Origin: Opitutaceae bacterium
Lineage (GTDB): Bacteria; Verrucomicrobiota; Verrucomicrobiia; Opitutales; Opitutaceae
Assembly (NCBI GenBank): GCA_017988885.1
Contig: JAGNQV010000007.1
Coordinates: 1-39,436 of the forward strand
Direction: 5' to 3'
Length of the DNA stretch: 39,436 nucleotides
Shown here: positions 24,664 through 32,164 of the stretch, one piece after another
How the letters are laid out: each line of letters starts with the position of its first letter
Position numbering within the stretch: position 1 is the first letter of the stretch
Notes under the pieces: model-generated
What the model was told of the DNA's origin: nothing
What the model saw: only the letters and a program-made list of their open reading frames with translations
Databases searched by the model: none
Position numbers and translations under genes: made by a program

Positions 24664-24800
24664 GGAGAGGAAGGAAAGCGTGGCGAGGCGTTGCAAACCA
24701 AGGGTCAATCAACGCATGGCGGCAACGTGATTTCGAACGGCGCGTTGTTTATTCAACTGTGCGCTTGCCGCGGTGCGGGTTTTTCGGCCAAACCTGCTGC
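24664..24800. promoter_or_regulatory. Divergent intergenic region between propeller array and aminotransferase
   Basis: The 137 bp between two divergent starts must hold both promoters. An inverted pair GCGTTG (24688-24693) and CAACGC (24710-24715) with a 16-nt spacer could be an operator, but its arms are short. No convincing -35/-10 pair was found on either strand. Confidence 0.3.
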
Positions 24801-26039
24801 ATGCCCGCCACGCTCCGCCCCCGTCCCACGCCCGGTCTCGGTGCCGCCTTGATCGGTGCCGAAGAAGAAGCTCTCGTGCTTGATGTCTTGCGCCGCAAGG
24901 AGCCCTTCCGCTACTACGGGGCGGATTTCAAGCCCACGCCGCCCATGGTGGCGCAGTTGGAGAAAGAATTTAGGGAATTTATCGTCACCGAATACGCCTT
25001 GGCTGTCAGCAGCGGCACGGGCGCGCTCGAGGTGGCGCTGGGCGCAATGGGGATTGGTCCGGGCGATGAGGTCATCGTCACGGCCTGGAGCTGGATTTCC
25101 TGTTTCACGGCGATTGTGCGCATGGGGGCGCGGCCGGTGCTGGCCGAGATCGACGACTCGCTGAACCTCAACCCCGACGAGATCAAGCGCCTCGCGACCC
25201 CGCGCACGCGGGCGGTGTTGGTGGTGCATTATCAAGGCGTCGCGGCTGACATGGAGCGCATCGTCCTTGAGGCGCACCGGCGCGGCATCTTCGTGCTGGA
25301 AGATTGCGCGCAGTCGCTGGGCACGCGCTACCGCGGCCGGCAGATCGGCACTTGGGGAGACGTCGCCACTTTCAGTTTTCAAAACAACAAGGTCGCGACC
25401 GGCGGCGAGGGCGGCATGGTCACGACGCGCGACCAGCGCATCTATGAACGCGCCGTGCGGCTCAGTGATTTGGGCAACTACCGGCCCTATCACGCGGCGA
25501 TCGTGCCGCCACACGAACCGGCTTTTGTCGGTGGACAATACCGCATGTCGGAGCTCACGGGCGCGCTGGTGCTCGCGCAACTGCGCAAGGTTGCCGGCAT
25601 GTGGGAGCACTGCCGCAGCCTGCAGGCCCGTATTCTCCCGCGTCTAGCGGGGCTCAAGGGATTGCGGCCGCGTCGGATCCCGGATGCGGCGGGTGATTTT
25701 GGTTTCGAAATTTACCTGTTCATGAACAACGCGGACCACGTAAACCCGTTTCGGGAAAAGCTCGAAGCACGCAACGTGCCCTGCGGCGCACGCACGGGAA
25801 CCTATCCACAATACAACCGCGAATATGTGAAGACGGGGCTCGCGCACCATCCGGCGGCCTCACCTTTCCGCGAGCTCAAGCCCTGGCCGGCGGCCGGCTA
25901 TCGGGCGGAAGATTTTCCGATCACGGAGGACCTGACCAAGCGTTTCCTCGCGCTGCCCTTGGGTGCACTCTACACCGCGGAGGACGCTGAGTATATCGCG
26001 GACGCATTGGTGGCGGTGCACGCGGAAGTCTGCGGCTGA
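24801..26039 (+). CDS. DegT/DnrJ/EryC1/StrS-family PLP aminotransferase
   Basis: A 412-residue sugar aminotransferase-type protein. PLP-binding features: ALAVSSGTGALEVAL (66-80), the Asp in VLEDCAQSLGT (165-174), and the Schiff-base Lys at K197 in SFQNNKVATGGEGG. The family transfers an amino group (usually from glutamate) to a keto-sugar or a keto-cyclitol. The frame is open from a GTG at 24759, but ATG 24801 (MPATLRP) gives the usual N-terminus. It stands alone on the plus strand, divergent from the propeller array and convergent with the SDR gene. A second member of the family is cut by the right edge of the window. A role in making or breaking down an amino sugar is likely; the exact substrate is unknown. 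Confidence 0.93.
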   Translation: MPATLRPRPTPGLGAALIGAEEEALVLDVLRRKEPFRYYGADFKPTPPMVAQLEKEFREFIVTEYALAVSSGTGALEVALGAMGIGPGDEVIVTAWSWISCFTAIVRMGARPVLAEIDDSLNLNPDEIKRLATPRTRAVLVVHYQGVAADMERIVLEAHRRGIFVLEDCAQSLGTRYRGRQIGTWGDVATFSFQNNKVATGGEGGMVTTRDQRIYERAVRLSDLGNYRPYHAAIVPPHEPAFVGGQYRMSELTGALVLAQLRKVAGMWEHCRSLQARILPRLAGLKGLRPRRIPDAAGDFGFEIYLFMNNADHVNPFREKLEARNVPCGARTGTYPQYNREYVKTGLAHHPAASPFRELKPWPAAGYRAEDFPITEDLTKRFLALPLGALYTAEDAEYIADALVAVHAEVCG

Positions 26040-26049
26040 GTGGGTCCGG

Positions 26050-26090
26050 GGAGCGGAGAAAACCATCGCGGCATAAAGCCGCTCCTGCAG
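26050..26090. repeat. REP-like palindrome between convergent genes
   Basis: TCGCGGCATAAAGCCGCTCC at 26066-26085, followed by TGCAG, contains the small hairpin GCGGC-ATAAA-GCCGC. GGAGCGG (26050-26056) also pairs with CCGCTCC (26079-26085). The wording resembles the REP sequences known from pseudomonads (GGAGCGGCTT...GCCGCGA). It lies between two convergent genes (26039 and 26117), where it may also act as a terminator. Confidence 0.65.
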
Positions 26091-26116
26091 TGCGGTGCCT
26101 ACGGAAGCAGCTGCAC

Positions 26117-26896
26117 CTACTCCCGCCGCCCGAGCATGGCGCCGCCGTCCACCAACAGGGTGGTCCCCGTGATGTAAGCGCCGTCGTCGCTCGCGAGAAA
26201 CAGAAAACTGCCGGCCACTTCCTCCGCCGTGCTCATGCGCAGGAGCGGCACGACTCTGTCCACGATCTTGGCGAAGCGCTTGTCCCGGTCGTAGATTTTT
26301 TTGGTGAGGCCGGCGTAAACCATCCCGGGTGCGACAAGAGCGGCGGTGATGCCGTGCGGGGCGAGTTCCTGCGCGACAATCTTGGCGAGCATCTGTTGGC
26401 CGCCCTTGCTGGTGCAGTAGGACGCGCCGCCGGGCCACGGCATCTCCTGCACCCAAGAACCGGTGAAAAGGATCGTGCCGCGACGGGCGGTGCCCCGGCG
26501 CGGGTTCTTCAGCATGAGCCGCGCGGCGCGCTGGGCGGTGAGAAAACTGCCGGTGAGATTGACCGCGAGGGTGCGCGCCCAGTTTTTCTCCGTGACCTCA
26601 ACGAAGGGCTCGTTGACGACCATGCCGGCGTTGCAGATGGCCGTGTCGAGCCGGCCGAGAAATTTCAGCGCGGCGGCAAACGCACGGTCGAGCGAGGCGG
26701 CACGGGTGACATCGCAGCGCACATAGGCGGCATGGGTGGGATGCAGCGCCCTGGCCGCGGCGCGGCCCCGCGCTGGCGGCAGCATGTCGGCGAGGACGAC
26801 GCGGGCGCCCGCGGCCAGAAAGCGCTTGGCCACGGCCTGACCGATGTCGCCGCAGCCGCCTGTGATAAAAATACCGGTGTGGGCGATGCCTTGCAT
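26117..26896 (-). CDS. Short-chain dehydrogenase/reductase (SDR 1)
   Basis: A 259-residue classical SDR. The cofactor loop is TGGCGDIG (12-19), matching TGxxxGIG; the acidic residue in VVLADM favours NAD(H). NAG is in AICNAGMV, and the catalytic Ser, Tyr and Lys are in LFTGSW and SYCTSKGG. The C-terminus has the usual AEEVAGSFLFLASDDGAYITG with LLVDGGAML. It oxidises a hydroxyl group of a sugar or polyol. It is the last gene of the long minus-strand operon, 4 bp after the UlaG-like gene, so it probably takes part in the same sugar-acid pathway. Substrate unknown. Confidence 0.94.
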   Translation of the reverse strand: MQGIAHTGIFITGGCGDIGQAVAKRFLAAGARVVLADMLPPARGRAAARALHPTHAAYVRCDVTRAASLDRAFAAALKFLGRLDTAICNAGMVVNEPFVEVTEKNWARTLAVNLTGSFLTAQRAARLMLKNPRRGTARRGTILFTGSWVQEMPWPGGASYCTSKGGQQMLAKIVAQELAPHGITAALVAPGMVYAGLTKKIYDRDKRFAKIVDRVVPLLRMSTAEEVAGSFLFLASDDGAYITGTTLLVDGGAMLGRRE

Positions 26897-26900
26897 AAAA

Positions 26901-27731
26901 TTAGAGGGATTTGCTGCCGGTCGGACTCAGGGTGAAACCTTCGCCGACGGTCGGGATGAGCACCTGCGCGGTGCCGCCGAGTTTGCGGTAGGTGTCGGCG
27001 AAGAGCTGCGGATCGAGCGTCTCATAGGCGGGAATCTTTTCCGGAGGCCGTTCCCAGATGAGATGGTGGTGCGGAATGACGGTGCGGGCGTTGAGGTGCC
27101 AGGCGAGGAGGGCAGCCTCGTGGGCGTTCATGTTGCCGACAGAGCCGTTGATGCAGAGGGTGGCGAGCGCCAGCGGGGTGGCGCCGACGGCGCGATGAAT
27201 CCGGGCGTCGTAGTCGGTGTCGCCGGTATGGAAGACGCGCACGCCGCCAAAATCGAGAATCACGCCGAAGGCATCAGGCACTTCCCAGCCAGGCACGCCG
27301 GCTTCGTGGCGGGCGACGATGGCGGTGAGTTTGACGCCATCGAGATCGAGCGTGCCGCCGGGCACGAGTGGGGTGATCTGTTCTTTGGGCACGCCGAGCG
27401 GGATGGCGTGGGACATGGCGCCGGGCGACATGATGAATTTCGCCGTCGGCCGGTGGCGGGCGATGGCGGGAATCGCTTCGGGATCGAGATGATCTTCGTG
27501 CCAGTGCGTGCTAATGACGATGTCGGGCTCGGCTTCGGCTGGCGTCAACGGCGGCGGGAAAGCGCGGCCGAGGCCGAACATTGTCTGCACAATGTCGGAG
27601 AGATACGGATCGATCCAGATTTGGCGACCGGCGGGGGTCTTGAAGATAAAACCGGAGCCGCCGAGCCACCACGCGGCGACCGAGCCGGCGGCGGGGCGAG
27701 CAAGGGCGATCTGGGTGGCGAGCGTGCTCAT
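26901..27731 (-). CDS. UlaG-like metallo-beta-lactamase-fold protein (sugar lactonase-like)
   Basis: A 276-residue metallo-beta-lactamase-fold protein. The metal motif is THWHEDHLDP (75-84: H76, H78, D80, H81). Further ligands lie in FHTGDTDYD and IPHHHLIW. The opening WWLGGSGFIFKTPAGRQIWIDP and the ending ALLAWHLNARTVIPHHHLIW resemble L-ascorbate-6-phosphate lactonase (UlaG). Members hydrolyse sugar lactones or phosphodiesters in the cytoplasm. Its ATG overlaps the stop of the upstream enolase-family gene (ATGA), so the two are translationally coupled. It may open the lactone formed by an SDR before dehydration. It is shorter than UlaG (about 350 residues), so the same substrate should not be assumed. 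Confidence 0.88.
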   Translation of the reverse strand: MSTLATQIALARPAAGSVAAWWLGGSGFIFKTPAGRQIWIDPYLSDIVQTMFGLGRAFPPPLTPAEAEPDIVISTHWHEDHLDPEAIPAIARHRPTAKFIMSPGAMSHAIPLGVPKEQITPLVPGGTLDLDGVKLTAIVARHEAGVPGWEVPDAFGVILDFGGVRVFHTGDTDYDARIHRAVGATPLALATLCINGSVGNMNAHEAALLAWHLNARTVIPHHHLIWERPPEKIPAYETLDPQLFADTYRKLGGTAQVLIPTVGEGFTLSPTGSKSL

Positions 27732-28921
27732 GTGTGGTTAGAGAGGCGGCGCTGAATATTGGGGCGGGCGATAAAATCGTCGCGGAGCTTTACGCCAAGG
27801 CCGGGGCCGAACTGGTCGAGAAGGGCGCGGCCATTACGCAACGGAACGTCGGGGGTGGCGACTTCGCGGTAGTAACCTTCGCAGAAGCCGCGGACGGTTT
27901 CCATGATCATGGCGTTGGGCACGGCGGCGCAGAGGTGCAGGCAGGCGAACAGATTCACCGGGCCGGTGCAGTCATGCGGCGCGATGGAGAGGTGATGCGT
28001 GTCGGCGAGGGTGGCGATCTTGAGTGCCTCGCTCAGGCCGCCGGTCCAGATGACATCCGGCATGATGACATGGGCGGCATCGGCATCGAGGATGCGGCGG
28101 TAGGCGTGACGGGTAAAAAGGCGTTCGCTGACGGACTGGGGCACACGCGTCTCGCGGACGAGCCGGGCGAGGTCGGCGGCGCTCTCGGGCTGGATAAAAT
28201 CCTCCATCCACAGCACGTCGTAGGGTTCCACGGCGCGGGCGATGCGCAATGCGCAATTCACGTCCCAGCGCGAATGGCCCTCGAGCGCGATTTGCATTTT
28301 GTCGCCGACGGCTTTGCGAATCTCCTGCACGGTCCACAGGCCCTGCGCGAGCTGTTCGGACAGGAGATCGTGACCGACGGGACCGACGGCGGACCAACCG
28401 GCGGGACCGGTGATGGCGGAGACTTTCATCTGCGGGGCGAAGCGATCCCACGGCCAGACCTTCATGGCGGTGATGCCTTGAGCGAGCAGCGAGCGGGCGA
28501 GCTCGCCGGGATTTTCCAGAAAACCGGTTTGGTCGGCGTAAAGCGGGGTATTAACGCAGGTATTGTAGATGCGGATGGAGTCGCGCGTCTGGCCGCCGAG
28601 GAGATTGAGCACGGGCTGACCGGTGTGCTGGCCAAGGAGATCCCACAGGGCGATATCAAGGGCGGAGATCGCGCGCATCTCGGCGCCGGCGTGGCCGAAG
28701 AAATTGGCGTAGGAAAACAGCGCCTGCCAGTGGCGTTCACGGTCGAAGGCGGATTGACCGAGGAGGAGGGGCGCGGCGAAGTCGTGAATCACGCCCTCGA
28801 CGGCGGACGGGATGTAGAACGTTTCGCCGAGGCCGATGAGTCCGGCGTCGGTGTGCAACCGCACCCAGAGCAGATTGGGAAAATCGGGCGAGCGAACGGT
28901 CTCGATGCGGGTGAGTTTCAT
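27728..28921 (-). CDS. Mandelate racemase/enolase-superfamily sugar-acid dehydratase 1
   Basis: A 397-residue enolase-superfamily protein with the N-terminal capping domain (MKLTRIETVRSPDFPNLLWV) and a TIM barrel. The metal ligands can be placed in ALEGHSRWDV, WMEDFIQPES and SERLFTR. The catalytic His at the end of the barrel is in SIAPHDCTGP. A conserved Lys strand is TAMKVWPWDRF. Such enzymes remove water from acid sugars (fuconate, galactarate, rhamnonate and similar) by Mg2+-assisted abstraction of the alpha proton. The start matches the parallel N-terminus of the next copy. It overlaps the UlaG-like gene by ATGA. Substrate not deducible; a racemase or epimerase role is also possible. Confidence 0.92.
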   Translation of the reverse strand: MKLTRIETVRSPDFPNLLWVRLHTDAGLIGLGETFYIPSAVEGVIHDFAAPLLLGQSAFDRERHWQALFSYANFFGHAGAEMRAISALDIALWDLLGQHTGQPVLNLLGGQTRDSIRIYNTCVNTPLYADQTGFLENPGELARSLLAQGITAMKVWPWDRFAPQMKVSAITGPAGWSAVGPVGHDLLSEQLAQGLWTVQEIRKAVGDKMQIALEGHSRWDVNCALRIARAVEPYDVLWMEDFIQPESAADLARLVRETRVPQSVSERLFTRHAYRRILDADAAHVIMPDVIWTGGLSEALKIATLADTHHLSIAPHDCTGPVNLFACLHLCAAVPNAMIMETVRGFCEGYYREVATPDVPLRNGRALLDQFGPGLGVKLRDDFIARPNIQRRLSNHT

Positions 28922-28951
28922 TTGGGATCTTTAGCCTGGGTAGTCCACTCG

Positions 28952-30133
28952 CTACGTGGCCTTGCGCTTGGCGGTTTTATGGTTGGTGCCGAGGCGTTTT
29001 TCCCAGCCTGCAGCATGGATGTTCAGGAAAGCGTTCGGATCATAGGGGTGGGCGCGAGCGACGTCGAGGTTGAGCTTAAGACCGAGACCGGGCGCGGTGG
29101 GGAGCGAGAAATGGCCGTTGGCGGGATTGAGCGTGGGCGTCCACGAGACGAGGTCGCGAGTCCAGGCGTCGTTGAAGTAATCGAAATTTTCCTGGATCAG
29201 AAAATTTGGGACGCACGCGGCGAGTTGCAGGCAGACGGCGGTGGCGACGGGGCCACCGCTCTGGTGCGGGGCGATCCATGAACCGTGGGCCTCGGCGAGG
29301 TGGGCGACGGCGAGTGTCGGCAGGATGCCGCCGAGCGACATCGGCTCGGGTTGGAAAATATTTACGCCGCCGCCGTGCGCGAGCGTGTAGAACTGGCCGA
29401 GCGTATCGAACATCTCGCCGGTCGCGACGCGAATGGGTGAGCGGTGGCCGACGGCGTTGGCGGGTGCCTCGCGTTCGCGGGTGGTGGGCTCCTCCCACCA
29501 GTAGATGCCGATGGGTGCGAGTTTTTCAGCGGCGCGCAGGGCATCGGCCTCGGTGAAGCGGGCGTGGACATCGATCAGGATGTGGAGCTTCGGAAAACGT
29601 TTCCGGATCGCGGCGAGGATGTCGTAGGAAAGTTGAAGTTCAGCATCGCTGATGAAACCCTGCGCAGTGCCGAAGGGATCGAGCTTCAATGCATGGAAAC
29701 CACGCGCGACGACTTTCTCCGCCGCAGCGACGAAGTGTTTTGGGGTGCGCTCGGTGCGATACCAGCCGTTGGCGTAGGCGAGGATGGATTCACGGGCGCG
29801 ACCGCCGAGGAGTTGCCAGATCGGCACGCCAAGGTGCTGGCCGAGGATATCCCAGCAGGCGACCTCGACGGCGGCGACGGCGGTGCGGTGGATGTGGCCG
29901 CCATCGAGTGAGACACTCTCGAGCATGCGCTTGGCCACGGCGCGGACTTGCGTCGGGTCCTGGCCGAGAGCGAATTGGGCGAGCTCCTGCACGGCGGCCT
30001 CGGTGGTCTTGATGAAGCCGTTGAGCGTGCCTTCGCCGAGGCCGACGAGGCCGGTGTCGGTGTGCACGTGCACGAAGAGAAAATTCTTCCAACCGGCACC
30101 GACGGTGATGGTTTCGATGCGGGTGATTTTCAT
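28952..30133 (-). CDS. Mandelate racemase/enolase-superfamily sugar-acid dehydratase 2 (galactonate dehydratase-like)
   Basis: A 393-residue enolase-superfamily protein, N-terminus MKITRIETITVGAGWKNFLFV. Metal ligands: IDVHARF (Asp, with the adjacent His as general acid), WWEEPT and ATGEMFD. The second catalytic His is in IAPHQSGGP. The D-x-H plus later His pattern is that of D-galactonate/D-mannonate dehydratases (DgoD, ManD), where the first His donates the proton. The strand that has K-x-K in mandelate racemase is ALKLDPFG. The protein is expected to dehydrate an aldonic acid to a 2-keto-3-deoxy acid. It is 30 bp upstream of dehydratase 1 and about 100 bp behind the transketolase genes, with a hairpin in that gap. 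The precise sugar is not fixed. Confidence 0.93.
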   Translation of the reverse strand: MKITRIETITVGAGWKNFLFVHVHTDTGLVGLGEGTLNGFIKTTEAAVQELAQFALGQDPTQVRAVAKRMLESVSLDGGHIHRTAVAAVEVACWDILGQHLGVPIWQLLGGRARESILAYANGWYRTERTPKHFVAAAEKVVARGFHALKLDPFGTAQGFISDAELQLSYDILAAIRKRFPKLHILIDVHARFTEADALRAAEKLAPIGIYWWEEPTTREREAPANAVGHRSPIRVATGEMFDTLGQFYTLAHGGGVNIFQPEPMSLGGILPTLAVAHLAEAHGSWIAPHQSGGPVATAVCLQLAACVPNFLIQENFDYFNDAWTRDLVSWTPTLNPANGHFSLPTAPGLGLKLNLDVARAHPYDPNAFLNIHAAGWEKRLGTNHKTAKRKAT

Positions 30134-30182
30134 TCGGAATCTAGGATCTGAGAGCTGAGGTCTGGAGCTCTAACTCTTTCTT

Positions 30183-30222
30183 GTTATCGTTCTCTTGGAC
30201 TGTGAGGCGAGAGAACGATAAC
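30183..30222 (-). promoter_or_regulatory. Perfect 12-bp hairpin between transketolase and dehydratase genes
   Basis: GTTATCGTTCTC (30183-30194) and GAGAACGATAAC (30211-30222) are perfectly complementary with a 16-nt loop. On the minus strand the stem is followed by AAGAAAGAGTTAGAG, with no U-run, so it is not a typical terminator. It could set mRNA stability between the two halves of the operon, or be a dispersed repeat. It is 11 bp past the stop of the transketolase gene. Confidence 0.65.
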
Positions 30223-30232
30223 GATTTTGCGG

Positions 30233-31285
30233 TTAACGGAGGAGGGATTGAGCGGCGGCGGTGAGGTGGGCGGGGGTCAGGCCGTAGCGCTCCGCGAGGT
30301 AGGGCAGGGAGCCGCTTTCGCAGAAGGTGTCGGGGATGCCGACGCGCTTGAGTTTGATGGCGAGACCCTCGTCCACGGCGAGGTCGGCGACGGCGCTGGC
30401 AAGTCCACCGGTGATGAAATGGTTCTCGGCCGTGACGACGCGGGGCACACGAGCGAGGAGGGTGGCGACGGCGGCGCGATCGAAGGGCTTGAGGGTGCTG
30501 ACGTGGAGCACGGCCGCGCGGATGCCGGCGGCGGCGAGCGAGCGTGCGGCTTCGAGGGTGCGCGAGGTCATGAGGCCGGTGCTGATGAAAGCGACGTCGG
30601 CGCCATCGCGCAGCAGCTTGGCGCGGCCGATTTCGAATTGGTAGTCAGTCGCGTCGAGGGTGACGGGGACGATGCCGCGCAGGAGGCGCATGTAAACCGG
30701 TCCGTCATGGGCGGCGATGGCGGCAGTGGCCTGCGTAGTCTCGGTGGCGTCGCAGGGATCGATGACCGTGAGGCCGGGGATGCTGCGCATGAGCGCGAGA
30801 TCCTCGATGCCTTGGTGCGTGCCGCCGTAGCCGGTGGTGAGGCCGGGGAGGCCGGCGATGATCTTCACGTTGGCGCGGCCGAGCGCGGCGCCGATGGCAA
30901 TGAAGTCGTAGGCGCGGCGCGTGGCGAAAACGCAGTAGGTCGTGGCGAAGGGCACGAGGCCGGTGCGGGCGAGTCCGCAGGCGGCACCCACGAGGCTTTG
31001 TTCGGCCATGCCCATTTGGAAAAAACGGGTGGGAAATTTTTCGGCGAAGACGTGGATGTCGGTGTATTTGCCGAGGTCGGCGGTCAGACCGACGATGCGG
31101 GGGTCGTGTGCGGCGGCGCGGACGAGGGCGTGGCCGAAGGGAGCGTTCTCGGTCTGGGTGGCGCCGGCGGTGTCGGAAGTGAGGATGGTGCCGGTGACGC
31201 CGCGGGGCTTGCCCTCCTTCGCCAAGGCTACGGAGGGCGTGTCCAGTGGCTGCGCCACAGGCGCGGGGGTGGTTGGGGTGCTCAT
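30233..31285 (-). CDS. Transketolase, C-terminal (pyrimidine-binding) subunit
   Basis: A 350-residue subunit with the transketolase middle and C-terminal domains. Key blocks: FQMGMAEQSLVGAACGLA, containing the conserved Glu that activates thiamine diphosphate, FATTYCVFATRRAYDFI, TTGYGGTHQGIEDLALMRSIPG, and the C-terminal VVTAENHFITGGL. Together with the next gene it makes a split transketolase, moving two-carbon units between sugar phosphates. Start is ATG 31285 (MSTPTTPAP), overlapping the partner's stop by ATGA; the open frame to 31321 lies inside the partner gene. Its first 35 residues hold an in-frame 28-bp palindrome (31211-31238) that encodes PSVALAKEG, outside the folded domain. Split transketolases are known in sugar and glycan gene clusters. 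Confidence 0.92.
   Translation of the reverse strand: MSTPTTPAPVAQPLDTPSVALAKEGKPRGVTGTILTSDTAGATQTENAPFGHALVRAAAHDPRIVGLTADLGKYTDIHVFAEKFPTRFFQMGMAEQSLVGAACGLARTGLVPFATTYCVFATRRAYDFIAIGAALGRANVKIIAGLPGLTTGYGGTHQGIEDLALMRSIPGLTVIDPCDATETTQATAAIAAHDGPVYMRLLRGIVPVTLDATDYQFEIGRAKLLRDGADVAFISTGLMTSRTLEAARSLAAAGIRAAVLHVSTLKPFDRAAVATLLARVPRVVTAENHFITGGLASAVADLAVDEGLAIKLKRVGIPDTFCESGSLPYLAERYGLTPAHLTAAAQSLLR
31211..31238. repeat. 28-bp palindrome inserted in frame in transketolase gene
   Basis: Arms GCCCTCC and GGAGGGC flank TTCGCCAAGGCTAC. It encodes PSVALAKEG in the N-terminal linker. It differs from the copy at 23608-23635 by two bases within the centre. Confidence 0.85.
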
Positions 31286-32118
31286 GCGGAGGCCTCCAAT
31301 TGCGCGCGGGCGAGGGCCCATTCATCAGCGGCGACGCGAATGAAGTGATTTTTTTCGCGTTCCTCGAAGGCGCGGACGCCCTTGCCCATGAGTGTGTCGA
31401 CGATGATAGCGTGCGGTTTGCCGCTGATGGCGCGCGCGGCGGTGAAGGCGGCGAGCAGCGCAGGGATGTCGTGGCCGCTCACGCGTTGGGTGTGCCAGCC
31501 AAAGGCGGACCATTTTTCGTGGAGCGGCTCGATACCGAGGATGCGCGCCGGCGGGCCGTCGGCCTGCTGGTTGTTGCAATCGACGACGGCGATGAGGTGG
31601 TCGAGCTGGTGATGCGCGCCGGAGAGGACGGCTTCCCACGTGGAGCCTTCCTGGCACTCGCCGTCGGAGAGGAGGTTGATGACGCGGGCGTCGCGGTTTT
31701 GCAGGCGCAGGCCGAGCGCCATGCCGACGGCTTGGGTGAGACCGTGGCCGAGCGAGCCGCCGGTCATCTCGACGCCGGGCGTGGTTTCAGGTGCGGACAT
31801 TTCGAGGCGGGAACCGTCGGCGCCATAGGTGGAAAGTTCGTCGAGTGGAATGATGCCGGCCTCGGCGAGTGCGGCGTAAAGTCCGATGGCGTAGTGTCCG
31901 ATCGAGAGGACGAAGCGATCGCGGTCGGGCCAAGTGGGCTCAGCGGGGCGTGTGCGCAGTTGGGAAAAATAGACGACGGCGAGCAGGTCGGCAATGCCGA
32001 GGCCTTGGCCGACGTAGCCCTGGCCGACGATTTCCGCCATGTGGAGCACGTGGCGGCGCAGGGCCTTGGCGCGGGCGCGGAGGGCAGTGGGGTCTTGGGT
32101 GAGGGGGAGGAGGGACAT
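31282..32118 (-). CDS. Transketolase, N-terminal (diphosphate-binding) subunit
   Basis: A 278-residue subunit carrying the thiamine diphosphate-binding domain. GSLGHGL is at 121-127. The SDGECQEG motif (151-158) and NNQQ (182-185) form the GDG...NN signature that binds Mg2+ and the diphosphate. SIGHYAIGLYAAL is another family block. Start is ATG 32118 (MSLLPLTQDP); the open frame continues to 32271, but that part overlaps the upstream SDR gene and has no family likeness. It ends in ATGA overlap with the C-terminal subunit, so the pair is made in equal amounts. In this operon it may handle the pentose or tetrose phosphates that come from a sugar-acid pathway, or a related ketol transfer. Confidence 0.92.
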   Translation of the reverse strand: MSLLPLTQDPTALRARAKALRRHVLHMAEIVGQGYVGQGLGIADLLAVVYFSQLRTRPAEPTWPDRDRFVLSIGHYAIGLYAALAEAGIIPLDELSTYGADGSRLEMSAPETTPGVEMTGGSLGHGLTQAVGMALGLRLQNRDARVINLLSDGECQEGSTWEAVLSGAHHQLDHLIAVVDCNNQQADGPPARILGIEPLHEKWSAFGWHTQRVSGHDIPALLAAFTAARAISGKPHAIIVDTLMGKGVRAFEEREKNHFIRVAADEWALARAQLEASA

Positions 32119-32164
32119 GGACTGAAGTAGCGAGTGGTGAGTAGTGGCTAGCGAGTAGGTGGAC

